A stretch of DNA of 64,000 nucleotides from Pelobacter propionicus DSM 2379. GTDB lineage: Bacteria > Desulfobacterota > Desulfuromonadia > Geobacterales > Pseudopelobacteraceae. The notes beneath the pieces are model-generated. The model had not been told where the DNA came from. It saw only the letters and a list, made by a program, of their open reading frames with translations, and ran no database searches. The position numbers and the translations under genes were made by a program. Of the stretch, positions 1-12,410 are shown piece after piece. The stretch's first letter is position 1; every line of letters begins with the position of its first letter. Where the stretch lies: NCBI RefSeq assembly GCF_000015045.1, contig NC_008609.1, positions 2,821,001 through 2,885,000 of the forward strand, given 5' to 3'.

Positions 1-1
1 A

Positions 2-1294
2 ACCGTTCACCGCCACAGGGACGGCACCACCTTTCCGGTGGAGATAACGACCAACAACATCGAATTCCATGGAGCCACATATTCCTACTCCTTTGCCAAG
101 GACATCAGCGGACGGAAACAGGCCGAGGAGAAGCGGAAGCTTCTCGAAACGCAGCTTCACCAGATGCAGAAGCTGGATGCCGTGGGACAACTGGCCGGCG
201 GCATAGCCCACGACTTCAACAACATCCTCACGGCCATCATAGGGTTTGCCGAGGTCATGGACATGCGCATGGAGCAGGGCGCCCCCCTCCGGCACCATGT
301 CAGACAGATCCTGGCTGCGGCGGAGAGGGCCGCAGACCTCACCCAGGGACTGCTGGCGTTCAGTCGCAAGCAGGTGCTGCACGTCAGGTGCCTGGATCTG
401 CGCGAGATCATCGACGGCCTCAAAAAAATGCTGTGCAGGCTGATACCGGAGGACATCGACTTCAGGGTAAAGACCGCGGCAACGGAGATGACCGTCATGG
501 CGGACAGGGGGCAGATCGAACAGGTGCTCATGAACCTGGTGACCAATGCCCGGGACGCCATGCCAGGCGGAGGAGTGCTGACAATCAAGACCGGCACCGG
601 CGTCATCGACGAGGAGTTTGTGAGGACAAACGGTTTCGGGGTTATGGGGAATTACGCCTTGATCAGCGTCACGGACAATGGCTGCGGCATGAATGCGGAG
701 ACGCGGGAAAAGGTCTTCGAGCCGTTCTTTACCACCAAGAGGCGCGGCAAGGGGACCGGCCTCGGCCTCTCCATCATCTACGGCATCGTCAAGCAGCATG
801 ATGGGTTCATCACCGTCGACAGTTCGCCGGGACAGGGTGCGACCTTCCGCGTCTACCTCCCCCTGGCAGGCAGGGAAAAGGAGGAGACTCGCGAACACCG
901 TCAGACGCCCCTGCCAAAACGGGGAAACGAAACGGTTCTACTGGTGGAAGACGACGAGGTGGTGCGTGAACTAAACCGGGCCGTCCTGGAATATGCTGGG
1001 TATACGGTGATCGAAACCATCGACGGCCGGGAGGCCCTGGAGAGGTTCAGGGAGCAGAGTCACCGGATGGACATCCTGGTCAGCGACATCATCATGCCCA
1101 ACCTGGACGGAAAGGCGCTCTACGACGAGATCATGAAGATCCGGCCTGACATGAAGGTACTCTTCATCAGCGGGTATGCGGAGGACGCCCTTGACGCCAG
1201 GGGCCTGTTCGAAAGCGAGCACAACTTCATGCCCAAACCGGTCAAACCGTCGGAGCTCCTGAAAAGGGTGCGGGAGATCCTCGACCACCCCTGA
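2..1294 (+). CDS. Hybrid sensor histidine kinase, 3' part (PAS-HisKA-HATPase-REC)
   Basis: The gene runs off the left edge; the frame is open from base 2 and begins inside a PAS domain ([13 protein letters not shown]). It then has a dimerisation/phosphoacceptor helix with [12 protein letters not shown], and an ATP-binding domain with an intact N box (NLVTNARDA), G1 box (DNGCGM) and G2 box (GTGLGLS). It ends in a C-terminal receiver whose acceptor Asp lies in [10 protein letters not shown] and whose conserved Lys lies in MPKPVKP. All catalytic residues are present, so it should autophosphorylate and pass phosphate to its own receiver. The signal and partner regulator are unknown because the N-terminus is missing. 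A strong intrinsic terminator follows 50 bases after the stop. Confidence 0.93.
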   Translation, partial: TVHRHRDGTTFPVEITTNNIEFHGATYSYSFAKDISGRKQAEEKRKLLETQLHQMQKLDAVGQLAGGIAHDFNNILTAIIGFAEVMDMRMEQGAPLRHHVRQILAAAERAADLTQGLLAFSRKQVLHVRCLDLREIIDGLKKMLCRLIPEDIDFRVKTAATEMTVMADRGQIEQVLMNLVTNARDAMPGGGVLTIKTGTGVIDEEFVRTNGFGVMGNYALISVTDNGCGMNAETREKVFEPFFTTKRRGKGTGLGLSIIYGIVKQHDGFITVDSSPGQGATFRVYLPLAGREKEETREHRQTPLPKRGNETVLLVEDDEVVRELNRAVLEYAGYTVIETIDGREALERFREQSHRMDILVSDIIMPNLDGKALYDEIMKIRPDMKVLFISGYAEDALDARGLFESEHNFMPKPVKPSELLKRVREILDHP

Positions 1295-1345
1295 CCACCG
1301 GCGACAGCGGACAGGGAGCATCCCCTGCCGGGTGCAGAAACAGGA

Positions 1346-1380
1346 AAGGGGATGCCCCATACAAGGCATCCCCTTTTTTT
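1346..1380 (+). terminator. Intrinsic terminator after the hybrid kinase
   Basis: A GGGGATGCC / GGCATCCCC stem with an eight-base loop is followed directly by seven T residues, a textbook rho-independent terminator on the plus strand. Confidence 0.9.
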
Positions 1381-1618
1381 ACTCTCCCCGTCCTGCCGTC
1401 AACCTAAAAGGACCTCCGGCGAGTTCCTTAACAGGTGGGCGACCATATGCCGCTTCAGGCAAATCCCACGCAATGGGGCAGCACACCACGACAAGAATGG
1501 TCTCCCGTTCATTGTTTATTCCGCCCGGGCACTACAGCCGTCGAACAGGACAGGGAGAACGGATAATACGGTGCTATTATTACATCGGCCCTGAAAAGTT
1601 TTCAAGGGATTTAATGGG
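1381..1618. other. Intergenic, no gene recognised
   Basis: This 238-base gap lies between the terminator of the upstream kinase and the convergent end of aroF. I see no convincing ORF, promoter or repeat in it. Confidence 0.5.
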
Positions 1619-2638
1619 CTATTCCCGGGCAAAACCGAGAAAATCCGTCATACGCCGCACATCGGCCATCAGGCGCTCAAATCCCTGGAATGTGAGGGAT
1701 TGCGGGCCGTCGGAAAGCGCCTTCTCCGGTTCGGGATGCACCTCCACCAGAACGCCGTGGGCGCCGGCCACCAGGGCCGCCAGGGTCATGGGGGGCACCA
1801 GGCTGCGCTTGCCGGTGGCATGGGACGGGTCGATCATCACCGGCAGGTGCGACAGCTCCCTGATCAGCGGCGCCACCGCAAGATCCAGGGTGTTGCGGGT
1901 GGCGGTCTCGAAGGTGCGGATACCCCGCTCGCAGAGAATGACCTGTTCATTCCCCTCGGCCAGGATGTACTCGGCGGCGGCCAGGAACTCCTCCACGGTG
2001 GCGCTCATGCCCCTTTTCAGCAGCACCGGCTTGCGGATCCTGCCCAACTCCCGCAGCAGGTCGAAGTTCTGCATGTTGCGGGCTCCCACCTGCAAGAGGT
2101 CGGCATAGTCGGCCACCAGCCCCACGCTGTCAGGGCTCATCACCTCGGTCACGACCGGCAGCCCGCTCTCCCTGCCGGCCAGGGCCAAGAGTTCCAACCC
2201 CTCTTCACGCAGTCCCTGGAAGGTGTGCGGCCCGGTACGCGGCTTGAAGGCCCCGCCACGCAGCATGTCAGCCCCGGCCTTCTTGACGAACAGGGCGGTC
2301 CTGACGATCTGCTCCTCGCTCTCCACGGCACAGGGGCCAGCCACCACCACCGGACGGCACCCCTGGCCCACACGCACACCGGCCACATCCACGATCGTAT
2401 CCTCGGGATGGAAGTCCCGGGAGACCAGCTTGTACGGCTTGGAGACGTGGATCACCCGCTGCACGCCGGGAAGCTCCAGGATCTTGCTGTCATCCACATA
2501 CCCCTGATTGCCCAGTACGCCGATGGCGGTGCGCTCGCTCCCCGGGATCGGGGCGGCCGAAAAGCCCATCTCCGCCACCGCCTGGTTGACCGCTTCGATA
2601 TCCGCCTGGGTTGCCGTATGATTCATGACGATCAGCAT
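1619..2638 (-). CDS. aroF: 3-deoxy-7-phosphoheptulonate (DAHP) synthase
   Basis: First enzyme of the shikimate pathway, condensing phosphoenolpyruvate and erythrose 4-phosphate. Residues 1 to about 70 form a small ferredoxin/ACT-like domain (MLIVMNHTATQADIEAV), as in the Thermotoga-type enzyme, where it mediates aromatic amino-acid feedback. The TIM barrel follows with GPCAVES, PVLLKRGM, CERGIRTFE and the metal/substrate motif IDPSHATGKR. The 339-residue length is usual for this subtype. The start is supported by AAGGAG before the ATG. It is the last gene of a minus-strand run with tkt, whose product chemistry supplies erythrose 4-phosphate, so co-expression makes sense. Confidence 0.94.
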   Translation of the reverse strand: MLIVMNHTATQADIEAVNQAVAEMGFSAAPIPGSERTAIGVLGNQGYVDDSKILELPGVQRVIHVSKPYKLVSRDFHPEDTIVDVAGVRVGQGCRPVVVAGPCAVESEEQIVRTALFVKKAGADMLRGGAFKPRTGPHTFQGLREEGLELLALAGRESGLPVVTEVMSPDSVGLVADYADLLQVGARNMQNFDLLRELGRIRKPVLLKRGMSATVEEFLAAAEYILAEGNEQVILCERGIRTFETATRNTLDLAVAPLIRELSHLPVMIDPSHATGKRSLVPPMTLAALVAGAHGVLVEVHPEPEKALSDGPQSLTFQGFERLMADVRRMTDFLGFARE

Positions 2639-2669
2639 CTGGAATTCTCCTTATCCCCGAAACCCGAGC

Positions 2670-2710
2670 GGCAACCGGTGTGGCCACATCTTGGGCGGCC
2701 ACACGGTGCC
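2670..2710 (-). repeat. Inter-cistronic hairpin between regulator gene and aroF
   Basis: The left arm (2670-2685) and right arm (2697-2710) are near-perfect complements around an 11-base loop, in the 76-base gap upstream of aroF. There is no T tract, so it is more likely an mRNA-processing or stability structure than a full terminator. Confidence 0.45.
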
Positions 2711-2714
2711 GCAC

Positions 2715-3404
2715 CTACTCGTGTCGTTCGCACAGTTTCTGCAGTTTGTCCATGCGGTGGATCAGCACCCGGCTTCCCTGCACCTCGATGATCCCCTCAT
2801 CCTTAAGCTTGCGCAGGGTTCGGGAGATGGTCTCGCTGGCCGTGCCCAGCCGGGAAGCCAGCTCCCCCTTTTTGATCCCCAGGTCGATGTAGGTGATGCC
2901 GCCATAGCTGGCCGCCTTTTCTTCTGCCCGCCGCACCAGGAACGAGGCCAGCCGGGAGGTGACATCGGCGAAGGTGAGCTCCTCGATCTGCCGCACGAAC
3001 TGGCGCAGCATCAGGGAGAGGGAGACCACCAGGTTGAGGGATAACTGCGGCTTGCGACTCATCAGCTCCATGAACCCCTCACGGGGGAGGAAAAGCGCCT
3101 CGCCACTCTCCATGGCGCGGGCCTCGGCCGGGTATCTGCCGTCGCCGAAAAAAGCCGCCTCGGCAAAGGTCTCCCGCGGTTTGACGAAGTGGAGCACCTT
3201 TTCGCGCCCATCCGGGGAGACGCGGCAGAGCTTGATGCTCCCGGCCACCAGCAGATAGAAGCCTGTGGCCTGCTCTCCCTCGCAGAACAGGGACTCCCCT
3301 TTGGCGAACCTGCGTCGCACGGTGATGGTGGCCAGGTCGGCCAGGTCATCACCGGACAGACCGGAGAAGAGCAGGGACTGTTTCAGCTGTTCCACCAGTT
3401 CCAT
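2715..3404 (-). CDS. Crp/Fnr-family transcriptional regulator
   Basis: A 229-residue regulator with an N-terminal cyclic-nucleotide-binding-like beta roll (residues about 10-125, with FCEGEQATGFYLLVAGSIKL), a long dimer helix (about 125-155) and a C-terminal winged helix-turn-helix (KGELASRLGTASETISRTL). The classic FNR [4Fe-4S] cysteine cluster is not evident and the usual cAMP-contact Arg/Ser pair is not obvious, so the ligand is unknown. It starts 10 bases after the tkt stop, so it is probably co-transcribed with tkt. Regulation of the neighbouring carbohydrate/aromatic genes is possible but unproven. Confidence 0.88.
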   Translation of the reverse strand: MELVEQLKQSLLFSGLSGDDLADLATITVRRRFAKGESLFCEGEQATGFYLLVAGSIKLCRVSPDGREKVLHFVKPRETFAEAAFFGDGRYPAEARAMESGEALFLPREGFMELMSRKPQLSLNLVVSLSLMLRQFVRQIEELTFADVTSRLASFLVRRAEEKAASYGGITYIDLGIKKGELASRLGTASETISRTLRKLKDEGIIEVQGSRVLIHRMDKLQKLCERHE

Positions 3405-3414
3405 GTACGGACGC

Positions 3415-5421
<2,007 letters not shown>

Positions 5422-5440
5422 CGCTGTTCCTTTTGAGTTG

Positions 5441-6442
5441 TCAGATTGAATGGGTAAAGCCTGGTTTTCGGGGGATGTAACGGCTGCCGTCCTCCATGAC
5501 GACCTCCACCCCTGAAAAACTCGTTACTATACCAACAGCCGTAGCCTGAATGCCACTGTTTTTCACGATACTTTCGATTTTTTCATGGTTTTCCGCCGCA
5601 GCGGTGAAGGCCAGTTCGTAGTCCTCACCGCCGGACAGGATCAGGTGATGGGGGAAGGAGGGAAAACGGGAGGCACGGCGGCGGAAATCGGCGGAGATGG
5701 GGAGGCGCTCCAGGTAGAGGACGCCCCCCACCCCGGACTGCTGGGCTATGTGGCCAAAGTCGGCCAGCAGGCCGTCGCTCACATCGATCATGGCACTGAC
5801 CAGGCCGGATTCGGCCAGGGCGTGCCCCACCCGGGTGCGGGGCGAGGGATCCAGCAGGCGGGACAGAAGTGACGGCTCATCGCACACCGCCCCATCCTCC
5901 AGCAGCGACAGCACCAGGGCGGCATCCCCCAGGGTGCCGCTGACCCAGATCTCGTCCCCTGCCCTTGCTCCGCTGCGGCGCAGAATCAGGTGGGGAAACT
6001 GCTCCGCCATGATGGTCACCGAGATGACCAGACCGTTCTTGGAGGAGCAGGTATCGCCGCCGATCAGGGTCACGCCATGCTCCCCGGCCATGGCCAGAAA
6101 CCCCTCGGTGAAGCGGTCCAGGAACTCCAGCGGAAACCCGGCCGGGATAGCCAGAGAGAGTAGTGCCCAGCGCGGGATAGCCCCCATGGCGGCGACATCG
6201 GAGATGCTCACCCCCAGTGACTTGCGTCCCAGAGCCAGGGGATCATGCCAGGTTGTACGGAAGTGCACGTCCTCCAGCAGCATGTCGGTGGAGGTCAAGA
6301 GCTGCATACCGGGAGTGAGGACGGTCACGGCTGCGTCGTCGCCGATGCCGGTGATCACCCCCTCGCCCCCGGCCACATGGGCGGCGATGCGGTCGATCAG
6401 GCCGAATTCGCCCAGGGTGGAGAGTTTCGTGTCAGTAGTCAT
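5441..6442 (-). CDS. thiL: Thiamine-monophosphate kinase
   Basis: ThiL phosphorylates thiamine monophosphate to the active diphosphate cofactor. The 333-residue protein starts with [12 protein letters not shown] and shows the AIR-synthase/ThiL fold motifs: GIGDDAAV (ATP/Mg binding, about residues 35-43), [36 protein letters not shown] and LSGGEDYEL. Length and motif order match the family. It lies between a thioesterase gene (37 bases upstream) and tkt (19 bases downstream) in one minus-strand run. Confidence 0.95.
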
Positions 6443-6479
6443 GGTATATGGTTCATTCCCCTTCTATGCGGCCACGGCG

Positions 6480-6929
6480 TCATTCGCCTGCCTGGCCTTT
6501 GAACTGGTCCACATCCGTGACAGCCACCGTGAGCCGCGACACGCAGACCAGCCTATCATCATGGTTATGGATTCTGATCTCCCAGATCTGGGTCCTCCGC
6601 CCCAGGTGCAGCGGACGGGCCACGCCGGTGACCCAGCCGGAACGCACCGGCCGCACATGGTTGGCGTTGATCTCCAGTCCGACGATGCGCTTTTTCCCCT
6701 GATCCAGGCAGAGGCCGGCGGCCACGCTTCCCACGGTTTCGGCCAATGCAACCGAGGCCCCGCCGTGGAGTATGCCGGCCGGCTGGTGCGTGCGGCGATC
6801 CACCGGCATCCTGGCCGTGAGATGGTCAGCGCCCAGCTCAACGAACTCGATCCCCAAATGTTCGGCCAGGGTGTTTCGGGAACTCTGGTTGAGCTCTGCC
6901 AGGGTTATTCCGCTATCGCGCAGATCCAT
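6480..6929 (-). CDS. Hotdog-fold thioesterase (PaaI-like)
   Basis: A 149-residue single-domain hotdog protein probably hydrolysing acyl-CoA or aryl-CoA thioesters. Family motifs are GIEFVELGADHLTARMPVD, then HGGASVALAETVGS with the catalytic-loop region, and VGLEINANHVRPVRSG. The start chosen is the ATG at 6929 because GGAGGG lies 7 bases upstream; the longer reading from a TTG at 6944 would put the Shine-Dalgarno sequence inside the gene. It is the first gene of the thioesterase-thiL-tkt-regulator-aroF run. The exact substrate cannot be read from sequence. Confidence 0.85.
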   Translation of the reverse strand: MDLRDSGITLAELNQSSRNTLAEHLGIEFVELGADHLTARMPVDRRTHQPAGILHGGASVALAETVGSVAAGLCLDQGKKRIVGLEINANHVRPVRSGWVTGVARPLHLGRRTQIWEIRIHNHDDRLVCVSRLTVAVTDVDQFKGQAGE

Positions 6930-6942
6930 TGACCTTCCCTCC

Positions 6943-6987
6943 AAAAAGGAGGGGGATAGGATGCCATGGACGGCATCGTATCCCCCT
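6943..6987 (-). terminator. Intrinsic terminator of the hsp20-lon operon
   Basis: On the minus strand, an AGGGGGATA-core stem of about 16 pairs with one mismatch (6950-6987) is followed by CC and five T residues. It lies just after lon and just before the thioesterase start, so its tail overlaps the Shine-Dalgarno region of the next gene. Confidence 0.8.
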
Positions 6988-7011
6988 CTCCGGTTAGCGT
7001 CTCAGTAACGG

Positions 7012-9483
7012 CTATCCCTTGGCGCTGGCCGGGAGTCCCTGATCGGGCGAATTCGGCGCCGCGGCGCCTCTGGTTGTCCGCTTTTTGGGGACACTCCCCG
7101 CCGGAGTGGCCGCCAGGGGGGGCGGATACTTCTCCAGTGCCAGCTTGAGCACCTCGTCGATCTTGGTCACCGGCACGATCTTTACCCTCTTGAGGATCTC
7201 GGCCGGGACGTCCTCCAAATCCTTCTTGTTCTGGGCCGGTATGATCACCGTTTTCATCTCCGAGCGTACGGCGGCCAGGATCTTCTCCTTCAACCCGCCG
7301 ATGGGCAGAACCTTGCCCCGCAGGGTGATCTCGCCGGTCATGGCCACGTCTTTCCTGACCGGAATGCGGGTTATGACCGAGACCAGGGCCGTTGTCATGG
7401 CGACCCCGGCGGAAGGGCCGTCCTTGGGGATAGCGCCGGCCGGAACATGCACGTGGATCTCATGTTGCTGAAAGAACTCCGGCTTGATGCTCAGTTCCTC
7501 GGCATGGGCGCGGATGTAGGAATGGGCGGCCTGGGCCGACTCCTTCATCACGTCCCCCAGCTGACCGGTGAGGGTCAGGCCGGCCTTGCCCTGCATCTGT
7601 GACGCTTCGATGTGCAGGATTTCACCCCCCACCGGGGTCCAGGCCAGGCCGTTGACCACGCCGATTTCGTTTCTGTCCAGGTCCTCTTCCCGCATGAACT
7701 TGGGCGCGCCCAGGAAGGTATGCAGGTTCTTGGCAGTCACCCGGGTGATGCGTTTCTGCCCCTCGGCCACCTTGCGGGCCACCTTGCGGCAGACCGTGCC
7801 GATCTCCCGCTCCAGGTTGCGCAGCCCGGCCTCGCGGGTATATTTGGCGATGATCTCGGCAATGGCCTCGTCGTCAAAGGCGATGTTCTTCTCCTTCAGG
7901 CCATTCTCCTTCATCTGGCGCGGCACCAGGAAACGCCGGGAGATCTCCAGCTTCTCCTCCTCGGTGTAGCCCGAGAGGGTGATCACCTCCATGCGGTCGC
8001 GCAGGGCCGACGGCACCGGGTCGATCTGGTTGGCGGTGGCGATGAACATCACGTTGGACAGGTTGTAGGGCTGGTTGATGTAGTGGTCGGAGAAGGAGTG
8101 GTTCTGCTCCGGGTCCAGCACCTCCAGGAGCGCCGATGAGGGATCCCCCTTGTAGTCGTAGCCCAGCTTGTCCAGCTCGTCCAGCATGAAGACCGGATTG
8201 TTGGTGCCGGCCTGCTTCATCCCCTGGATGATACGCCCGGGAAGCGCGCCGATGTAGGTGCGGCGATGACCGCGAATCTCGGCCTCGTCACGCACCCCCC
8301 CCAGGGAGATGCGCACGAACTTGCGGTTCATGGCCCGGGCGATGGACTTGCCCAGGGAGGTCTTGCCCACGCCGGGAGGGCCGACGAAGCAGAGGATCGG
8401 CCCTTTCATCTTCTTCTTCAGCTTGCGCACGGAGAGGAACTCCAGGATGCGCTCCTTGATCTTGTCCAGATAGAAGTGGTCCTCATTCAGGATCTTCTCG
8501 GCACGACCGATGTCCAGGCTGTCGCGGCTGGACTTGCTCCAGGGGATCTCCACCAGCCAGTCCAGGTAGGTGCGGATGATGCCGGCCTCGCCGGCATCGG
8601 GGTGCATGTTCTCCAGGCGGCCCAGCTGTTTCAGCGCCTCCTTCTGCACGCTCTCCGGCATTCTGGCGGACTCGATGGCCTTGCGGATCTCGATCAGATC
8701 CTCCTTCCCCTCGCCGTCCCCCAGCTCCTGCTGGATGGCCCGCATCTGCTCCCGCAGGTAGTACTCCCGCTGGTTCTTGCCCATCTCCTCGCGGGCCGCG
8801 CTCTGGATCTTGGCCTGCACGCTTAAGAGTTCCACCTCACGATTGAGCAGTTCGTTGATCTTGGTCAGGCGGGTTATGGGATCCACCGTTTCCAGGAGCT
8901 GCTGGGCGTCGGCAACCTTGAGCCCCATGTTGCTGGCGATCAGGTCGGCCATGCTCCCCGGATCCTGGATATTCTCCAGTATGACTATCACCTCGGGGGA
9001 GACCTGCTTGCCCAGTTCCACAACCTTGGCCAACTGCTCCCGCACGGTGCGCACCAGGGCCTCTGTCTCCAGGGTCGCATCAAGCAGCGGCATATCGTTC
9101 AAGCGTTCGACACGTACCGTATAGAACGGCTTCTCCGAGGTAAATTCGGTGATGCGGGCCTTGGCCAACCCCTGGACCAGGATCTTGATCCTGCCGTCGG
9201 GCAGTTTGAGCATGCGCATGATCATGGCCACCGTGCCGACGCCGTAAATCTTGTCCGGCGGTGGATCTTCCTCGCTGATCTCGTACTGGGTGGCCAAAAG
9301 GATCATGCGGTCTCCCGCCAGGGCGCTGTCCACGGCTTTGACCGACATCTCGCGCCCAACGAAAAGCGGAATGATCATGAACGGGTAGACCACCACGTCC
9401 CGTACCGGCAAGAGCGGTAATTCATCGGGTATTTTCAGCTCTTCCGCATCCTGCTTTTCAATGTCTTTTTCGGTTTCACTCAA
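7012..9483 (-). CDS. lon: ATP-dependent protease Lon (LonA)
   Basis: A full-length 823-residue cytosolic AAA+ protease. An N-terminal substrate-recognition (LAN) domain starts [20 protein letters not shown]. The AAA+ module has Walker A GPPGVGKT (about residue 365) and Walker [12 protein letters not shown]. The C-terminal protease domain has the Ser of the Ser-Lys dyad in [10 protein letters not shown] and the Lys in [10 protein letters not shown]. The C-terminal tail (about 30 residues, rich in Pro, Ala, Arg) extends beyond the usual end. Its start overlaps the stop of the hsp20-like gene by four bases (ATGA), so the two are translationally coupled; both are typical heat-shock functions. Confidence 0.97.
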   Translation of the reverse strand: MSETEKDIEKQDAEELKIPDELPLLPVRDVVVYPFMIIPLFVGREMSVKAVDSALAGDRMILLATQYEISEEDPPPDKIYGVGTVAMIMRMLKLPDGRIKILVQGLAKARITEFTSEKPFYTVRVERLNDMPLLDATLETEALVRTVREQLAKVVELGKQVSPEVIVILENIQDPGSMADLIASNMGLKVADAQQLLETVDPITRLTKINELLNREVELLSVQAKIQSAAREEMGKNQREYYLREQMRAIQQELGDGEGKEDLIEIRKAIESARMPESVQKEALKQLGRLENMHPDAGEAGIIRTYLDWLVEIPWSKSSRDSLDIGRAEKILNEDHFYLDKIKERILEFLSVRKLKKKMKGPILCFVGPPGVGKTSLGKSIARAMNRKFVRISLGGVRDEAEIRGHRRTYIGALPGRIIQGMKQAGTNNPVFMLDELDKLGYDYKGDPSSALLEVLDPEQNHSFSDHYINQPYNLSNVMFIATANQIDPVPSALRDRMEVITLSGYTEEEKLEISRRFLVPRQMKENGLKEKNIAFDDEAIAEIIAKYTREAGLRNLEREIGTVCRKVARKVAEGQKRITRVTAKNLHTFLGAPKFMREEDLDRNEIGVVNGLAWTPVGGEILHIEASQMQGKAGLTLTGQLGDVMKESAQAAHSYIRAHAEELSIKPEFFQQHEIHVHVPAGAIPKDGPSAGVAMTTALVSVITRIPVRKDVAMTGEITLRGKVLPIGGLKEKILAAVRSEMKTVIIPAQNKKDLEDVPAEILKRVKIVPVTKIDEVLKLALEKYPPPLAATPAGSVPKKRTTRGAAAPNSPDQGLPASAKG

Positions 9484-9914
9484 GGTGTAATCTCCTTTAT
9501 GGGTACCTGCAGGCCATCACTCTTTGGGCACGTCACCCGCAGCACGCCCAAGCGGTATTCGGCGGTAATGGAGCAGGGATTGCTGTCTCCGGGTATCTGC
9601 ACGGCAGAGCGGAAATCTCCGTACGTGCGCTCCATGCAGATGAAACTCCCCTCGATCTGCTCACGCGGCTTGTGCGCCTCCAGAAGCAGCGTGATGCCGC
9701 AGACCTTGAGGCAGATATCCTCCACGCGGAAACCGGGCAGATCGAACTCCAGTACGACTCCATCACCGGTCTCGTACATATCCATGCGCGGCCGGTTCTC
9801 GGACTCATCGAAGCCATCCTTCAACTCAAGGACATGCAGCAGGTTTTTGATTTCGCCAACCTGACGGCTGTAAAACTCCAGATGGTACGGTTTCTTGCCT
9901 GAAAAACGTGTCAT
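9480..9914 (-). CDS. Small heat-shock protein (Hsp20/alpha-crystallin family)
   Basis: A 144-residue protein with an alpha-crystallin domain: [21 protein letters not shown], then the second half [23 protein letters not shown] and [11 protein letters not shown], matching the family LPGx(n)GxLxVxxPK layout. It should act as an ATP-independent holdase. The frame is open upstream to 10088, but a promoter at 9972-10000 would start transcription near 9965, downstream of that point, so I favour the ATG at 9914 (MTRFSGKK), although no good Shine-Dalgarno sequence precedes it. It is coupled to lon by a four-base overlap. Confidence 0.85.
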   Translation of the reverse strand: MTRFSGKKPYHLEFYSRQVGEIKNLLHVLELKDGFDESENRPRMDMYETGDGVVLEFDLPGFRVEDICLKVCGITLLLEAHKPREQIEGSFICMERTYGDFRSAVQIPGDSNPCSITAEYRLGVLRVTCPKSDGLQVPIKEITP

Positions 9915-9971
9915 GGCAGATATCCGTTCATGAAGAAGTGGTAGATCTTCTATTCCCGTATCGGTTTGAAT

Positions 9972-10000
9972 GATGTAACCATTCCAACAGCCGTTGTCAA
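9972..10000 (-). promoter_or_regulatory. Candidate promoter for hsp20-lon
   Basis: On the minus strand TTGACA (9995-10000) is separated by 17 bases from TACATC (9972-9977). The -35 is perfect and the -10 is weak. A heat-shock sigma-32 site is possible, but the -10 is not a good match to that class. Confidence 0.45.
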
Positions 10001-10040
10001 GGTTGACGGAGCGCCACTTTGCCACAACGTTAAAAATCGG

Positions 10041-10069
10041 TTGACATACGACCGCCCATACAGGATATT
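10041..10069 (+). promoter_or_regulatory. Candidate promoter for speA
   Basis: TTGACA at 10041-10046, a 17-base spacer and GATATT at 10064-10069 (4 of 6 to consensus) lie about 165 bases upstream of the speA start. Confidence 0.5.
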
Positions 10070-10232
10070 TCATCCTTTTCGGATGCAAAGGTTCAGATGG
10101 AGCGTCGATTCTCCCCGTTTTCCGGCGACGGCGCTCCGACCCCGCTGATTGCCGTGCGAATCGCCATGGGCTGCGGTTTCTATTTTGGCATTCTATTGTA
10201 TCATTACCACTATCCAGACGAGGAAACGGCCT

Positions 10233-12140
10233 ATGGAGCGCTGGTCAATCAACGATTCCGCGAAAATTTACAATCTCAACAACTGGGGCGGTGATCTCTT
10301 CTCCATCAACAAGAAGGGTAATATCTGCGTCCATCCTTCCCCCAATTCAAAGTATTCCATCGAACTGGCATCCCTGGTGGACGACCTGATCAAGCGTAAG
10401 ATAAAACCCCCCATCCTGCTCAGGTTCATGAACATCCTGGAGGGGCGCATCGCATCCATCAACCGGGTCTTCAGGAATGCCATCCAGACCAACAACTACC
10501 CGGCCCAGTACCAGACCTTCTACCCCATCAAGGTCAACCAGCAGCGCCAGGTCGTGGAGGCCATCGCCAACTTCGGCAAGAAGTACAACATCGGCCTGGA
10601 GGTGGGCTCCAAGCCTGAACTTGTGGCCGCCATTTCCATATCCACCAACAACAGCCTGCCGATCATCTGCAACGGCTACAAGGATACCGAGTTCATCGAG
10701 ACCGTCCTGTACGCCACCAAGATCGGTTACAATATCACCATCGTGATCGAGAAGCTGTTCGAACTGGAGAAGGTCATCGAACTCTCCAGGAAGACCGGCA
10801 TCACCCCCAAACTGGGCATCAGGGTCAAGCTCTCCTCCAAGGGGACCGGCAAGTGGGCCACCTCCGGCGGCGAGGACGCCAAGTTCGGCCTGCGCATCTC
10901 CGAGATAATCACCGCCATCGACCTGCTCAAGCAGTACAACCTGATCGACAGCGTCAAGCTGCTGCACTCCCACATCGGCAGCCAGGTCACCAAGATCGAC
11001 AAGATCAAAAACGCGCTGATCGAGGGGGCCCGCATCTATGTGGAGATGAAGAAGCTGGGGGTCAACCTGGAGTACATCGACATCGGCGGCGGTCTGGGGG
11101 TGGACTACGACGGATCCAAGTCCAGCTACTTCTCCAGCGTCAACTACTCGGTGGAAGAGTACGCCAACGACGTCATCTACCAGATCAAGAACATCTGCGA
11201 CGAGGCGGGGGTGGACTGCCCCAACATCATCTCCGAATCGGGCCGGGCCACCGTTGCCCACTACTCGGTGATGGTCACCAACATCCTCAACACCAACACC
11301 CAGAACCAGATGCCCGACTTCGAATCCATCCTGACCCAGGCGGAGCCCCTCTCACCCACGGTCAGGAAGCTTGTGGACATCTACAAGAGCATCGACCGCC
11401 ACTCCCTGCGCGAGGATTACCACGACACCCTCCAGCTGATCCAGGAGGCGGTCAGCCTGTTCAACCTGGGCTACCTGAACCTGAACGACCGGGCCATGGC
11501 GGAATGGCTGTACACACGAATAATCAAGAAGATCAACAACCTGGTGGAAAAGATGAAGCCGGTCCCCGAGGAGTTGCAGAACTTCAAGCTGAGCATGCGC
11601 CAGACCTATTTCGCCAACTTCTCCCTGTTCCAGTCCATACCGGATTCCTGGGCCATCGACCAGCTCTTCCCGATCATGCCGATCCAGCGGCTGGGGGAAA
11701 AGCCGGACGTGATCGCCTCCATCGCCGACATCACCTGCGATTCCGACGGCGAGATCACCAGCTTCGTGGGCGAGAACGGACGGACCAAGTACCTGCCGCT
11801 GCACAAGATCAGAAAGAACGAGGAGTACTACATCGGCTTCTTCCTGATCGGCGCCTACCAGGAGATACTAGGGGACCTGCACAACCTGTTCGGTGACACC
11901 AATGCCGTGCACATAACCTTCAACAAGAAGACCAACTACCGCATCGACACGGTCATCAGCGGCGACGCCATCCAGCAGTCCCTCAAATACGTACAGTACG
12001 ACGGCAACGAGATACTGAAAAAAGTGCGCGACAGCCTGGAGAACGGGGTCGCCTCCAAGAAGATCTCCATCGAGGAGAGCAGCCACTTCCTGGAACTGCT
12101 GGACAAGACCATCCAGGCCTACACCTACCTGGGTGAATAG
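10233..12140 (+). CDS. speA: Biosynthetic arginine decarboxylase
   Basis: A PLP-dependent fold III decarboxylase of 635 residues making agmatine from arginine. The PLP-binding Lys is in YPIKVNQQRQVVEA. Other motifs are GLEVGSKPEL, HSHIGSQ, the glycine-rich IDIGGGLGVDY and SESGRATVAHY. The frame is open from 10149, but the ATG at 10233 has GAGGAAA seven bases upstream and starts MERWSINDSAKIYNLNNWGG, the usual SpeA N-terminus. It heads a polyamine cluster with carboxynorspermidine dehydrogenase and decarboxylase. The agmatine-to-putrescine step is not encoded in this window. Confidence 0.95.
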   Translation: MERWSINDSAKIYNLNNWGGDLFSINKKGNICVHPSPNSKYSIELASLVDDLIKRKIKPPILLRFMNILEGRIASINRVFRNAIQTNNYPAQYQTFYPIKVNQQRQVVEAIANFGKKYNIGLEVGSKPELVAAISISTNNSLPIICNGYKDTEFIETVLYATKIGYNITIVIEKLFELEKVIELSRKTGITPKLGIRVKLSSKGTGKWATSGGEDAKFGLRISEIITAIDLLKQYNLIDSVKLLHSHIGSQVTKIDKIKNALIEGARIYVEMKKLGVNLEYIDIGGGLGVDYDGSKSSYFSSVNYSVEEYANDVIYQIKNICDEAGVDCPNIISESGRATVAHYSVMVTNILNTNTQNQMPDFESILTQAEPLSPTVRKLVDIYKSIDRHSLREDYHDTLQLIQEAVSLFNLGYLNLNDRAMAEWLYTRIIKKINNLVEKMKPVPEELQNFKLSMRQTYFANFSLFQSIPDSWAIDQLFPIMPIQRLGEKPDVIASIADITCDSDGEITSFVGENGRTKYLPLHKIRKNEEYYIGFFLIGAYQEILGDLHNLFGDTNAVHITFNKKTNYRIDTVISGDAIQQSLKYVQYDGNEILKKVRDSLENGVASKKISIEESSHFLELLDKTIQAYTYLGE

Positions 12141-12196
12141 GCGTTTCACCGCACCGCAACGACAGTATTGATGAGCACCATCGTCAGCCGCCAATT

Positions 12197-12233
12197 CCTC
12201 CCCCATCCCCTCTGAAGAGAGAATGGGGAGGGG
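12197..12233. repeat. Imperfect inverted repeat after speA
   Basis: A C-rich arm (12197-12213) and a G-rich arm (12216-12233) form an imperfect hairpin in the 270-base gap after speA. It may help terminate speA or be a dispersed repeat; there is no T tract. Confidence 0.35.
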
Positions 12234-12343
12234 CTCGGCGTTGCCAGCGAAGGAGAATCTCCCCCCTACCCCTTTTCCCAGAAGCGGGCTTTCTATCCAC
12301 ATCACACATTGGCCTGAAGAGGGTAACGGACCGGAACAAACGG

Positions 12344-12349
12344 TATAAT
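12344..12349 (+). promoter_or_regulatory. Candidate -10 box before the dehydrogenase gene
   Basis: A perfect TATAAT lies about 60 bases upstream of the start codon at 12411. No good -35 is visible at 16-18 bases, so the call rests on the -10 alone. Confidence 0.4.
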
Positions 12350-12410
12350 TCTTATTCAGGCAGGCAATTCGCTGCCGTTCGATTCATGGCAGCAGGAGGA
12401 GCGTACAGAT

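Noticed and set aside
10347..11261. Minus-strand ORF opposite speA
   Set aside because: A Gly/Asp/Val-rich shadow frame with no domain, fully overlapped by speA.
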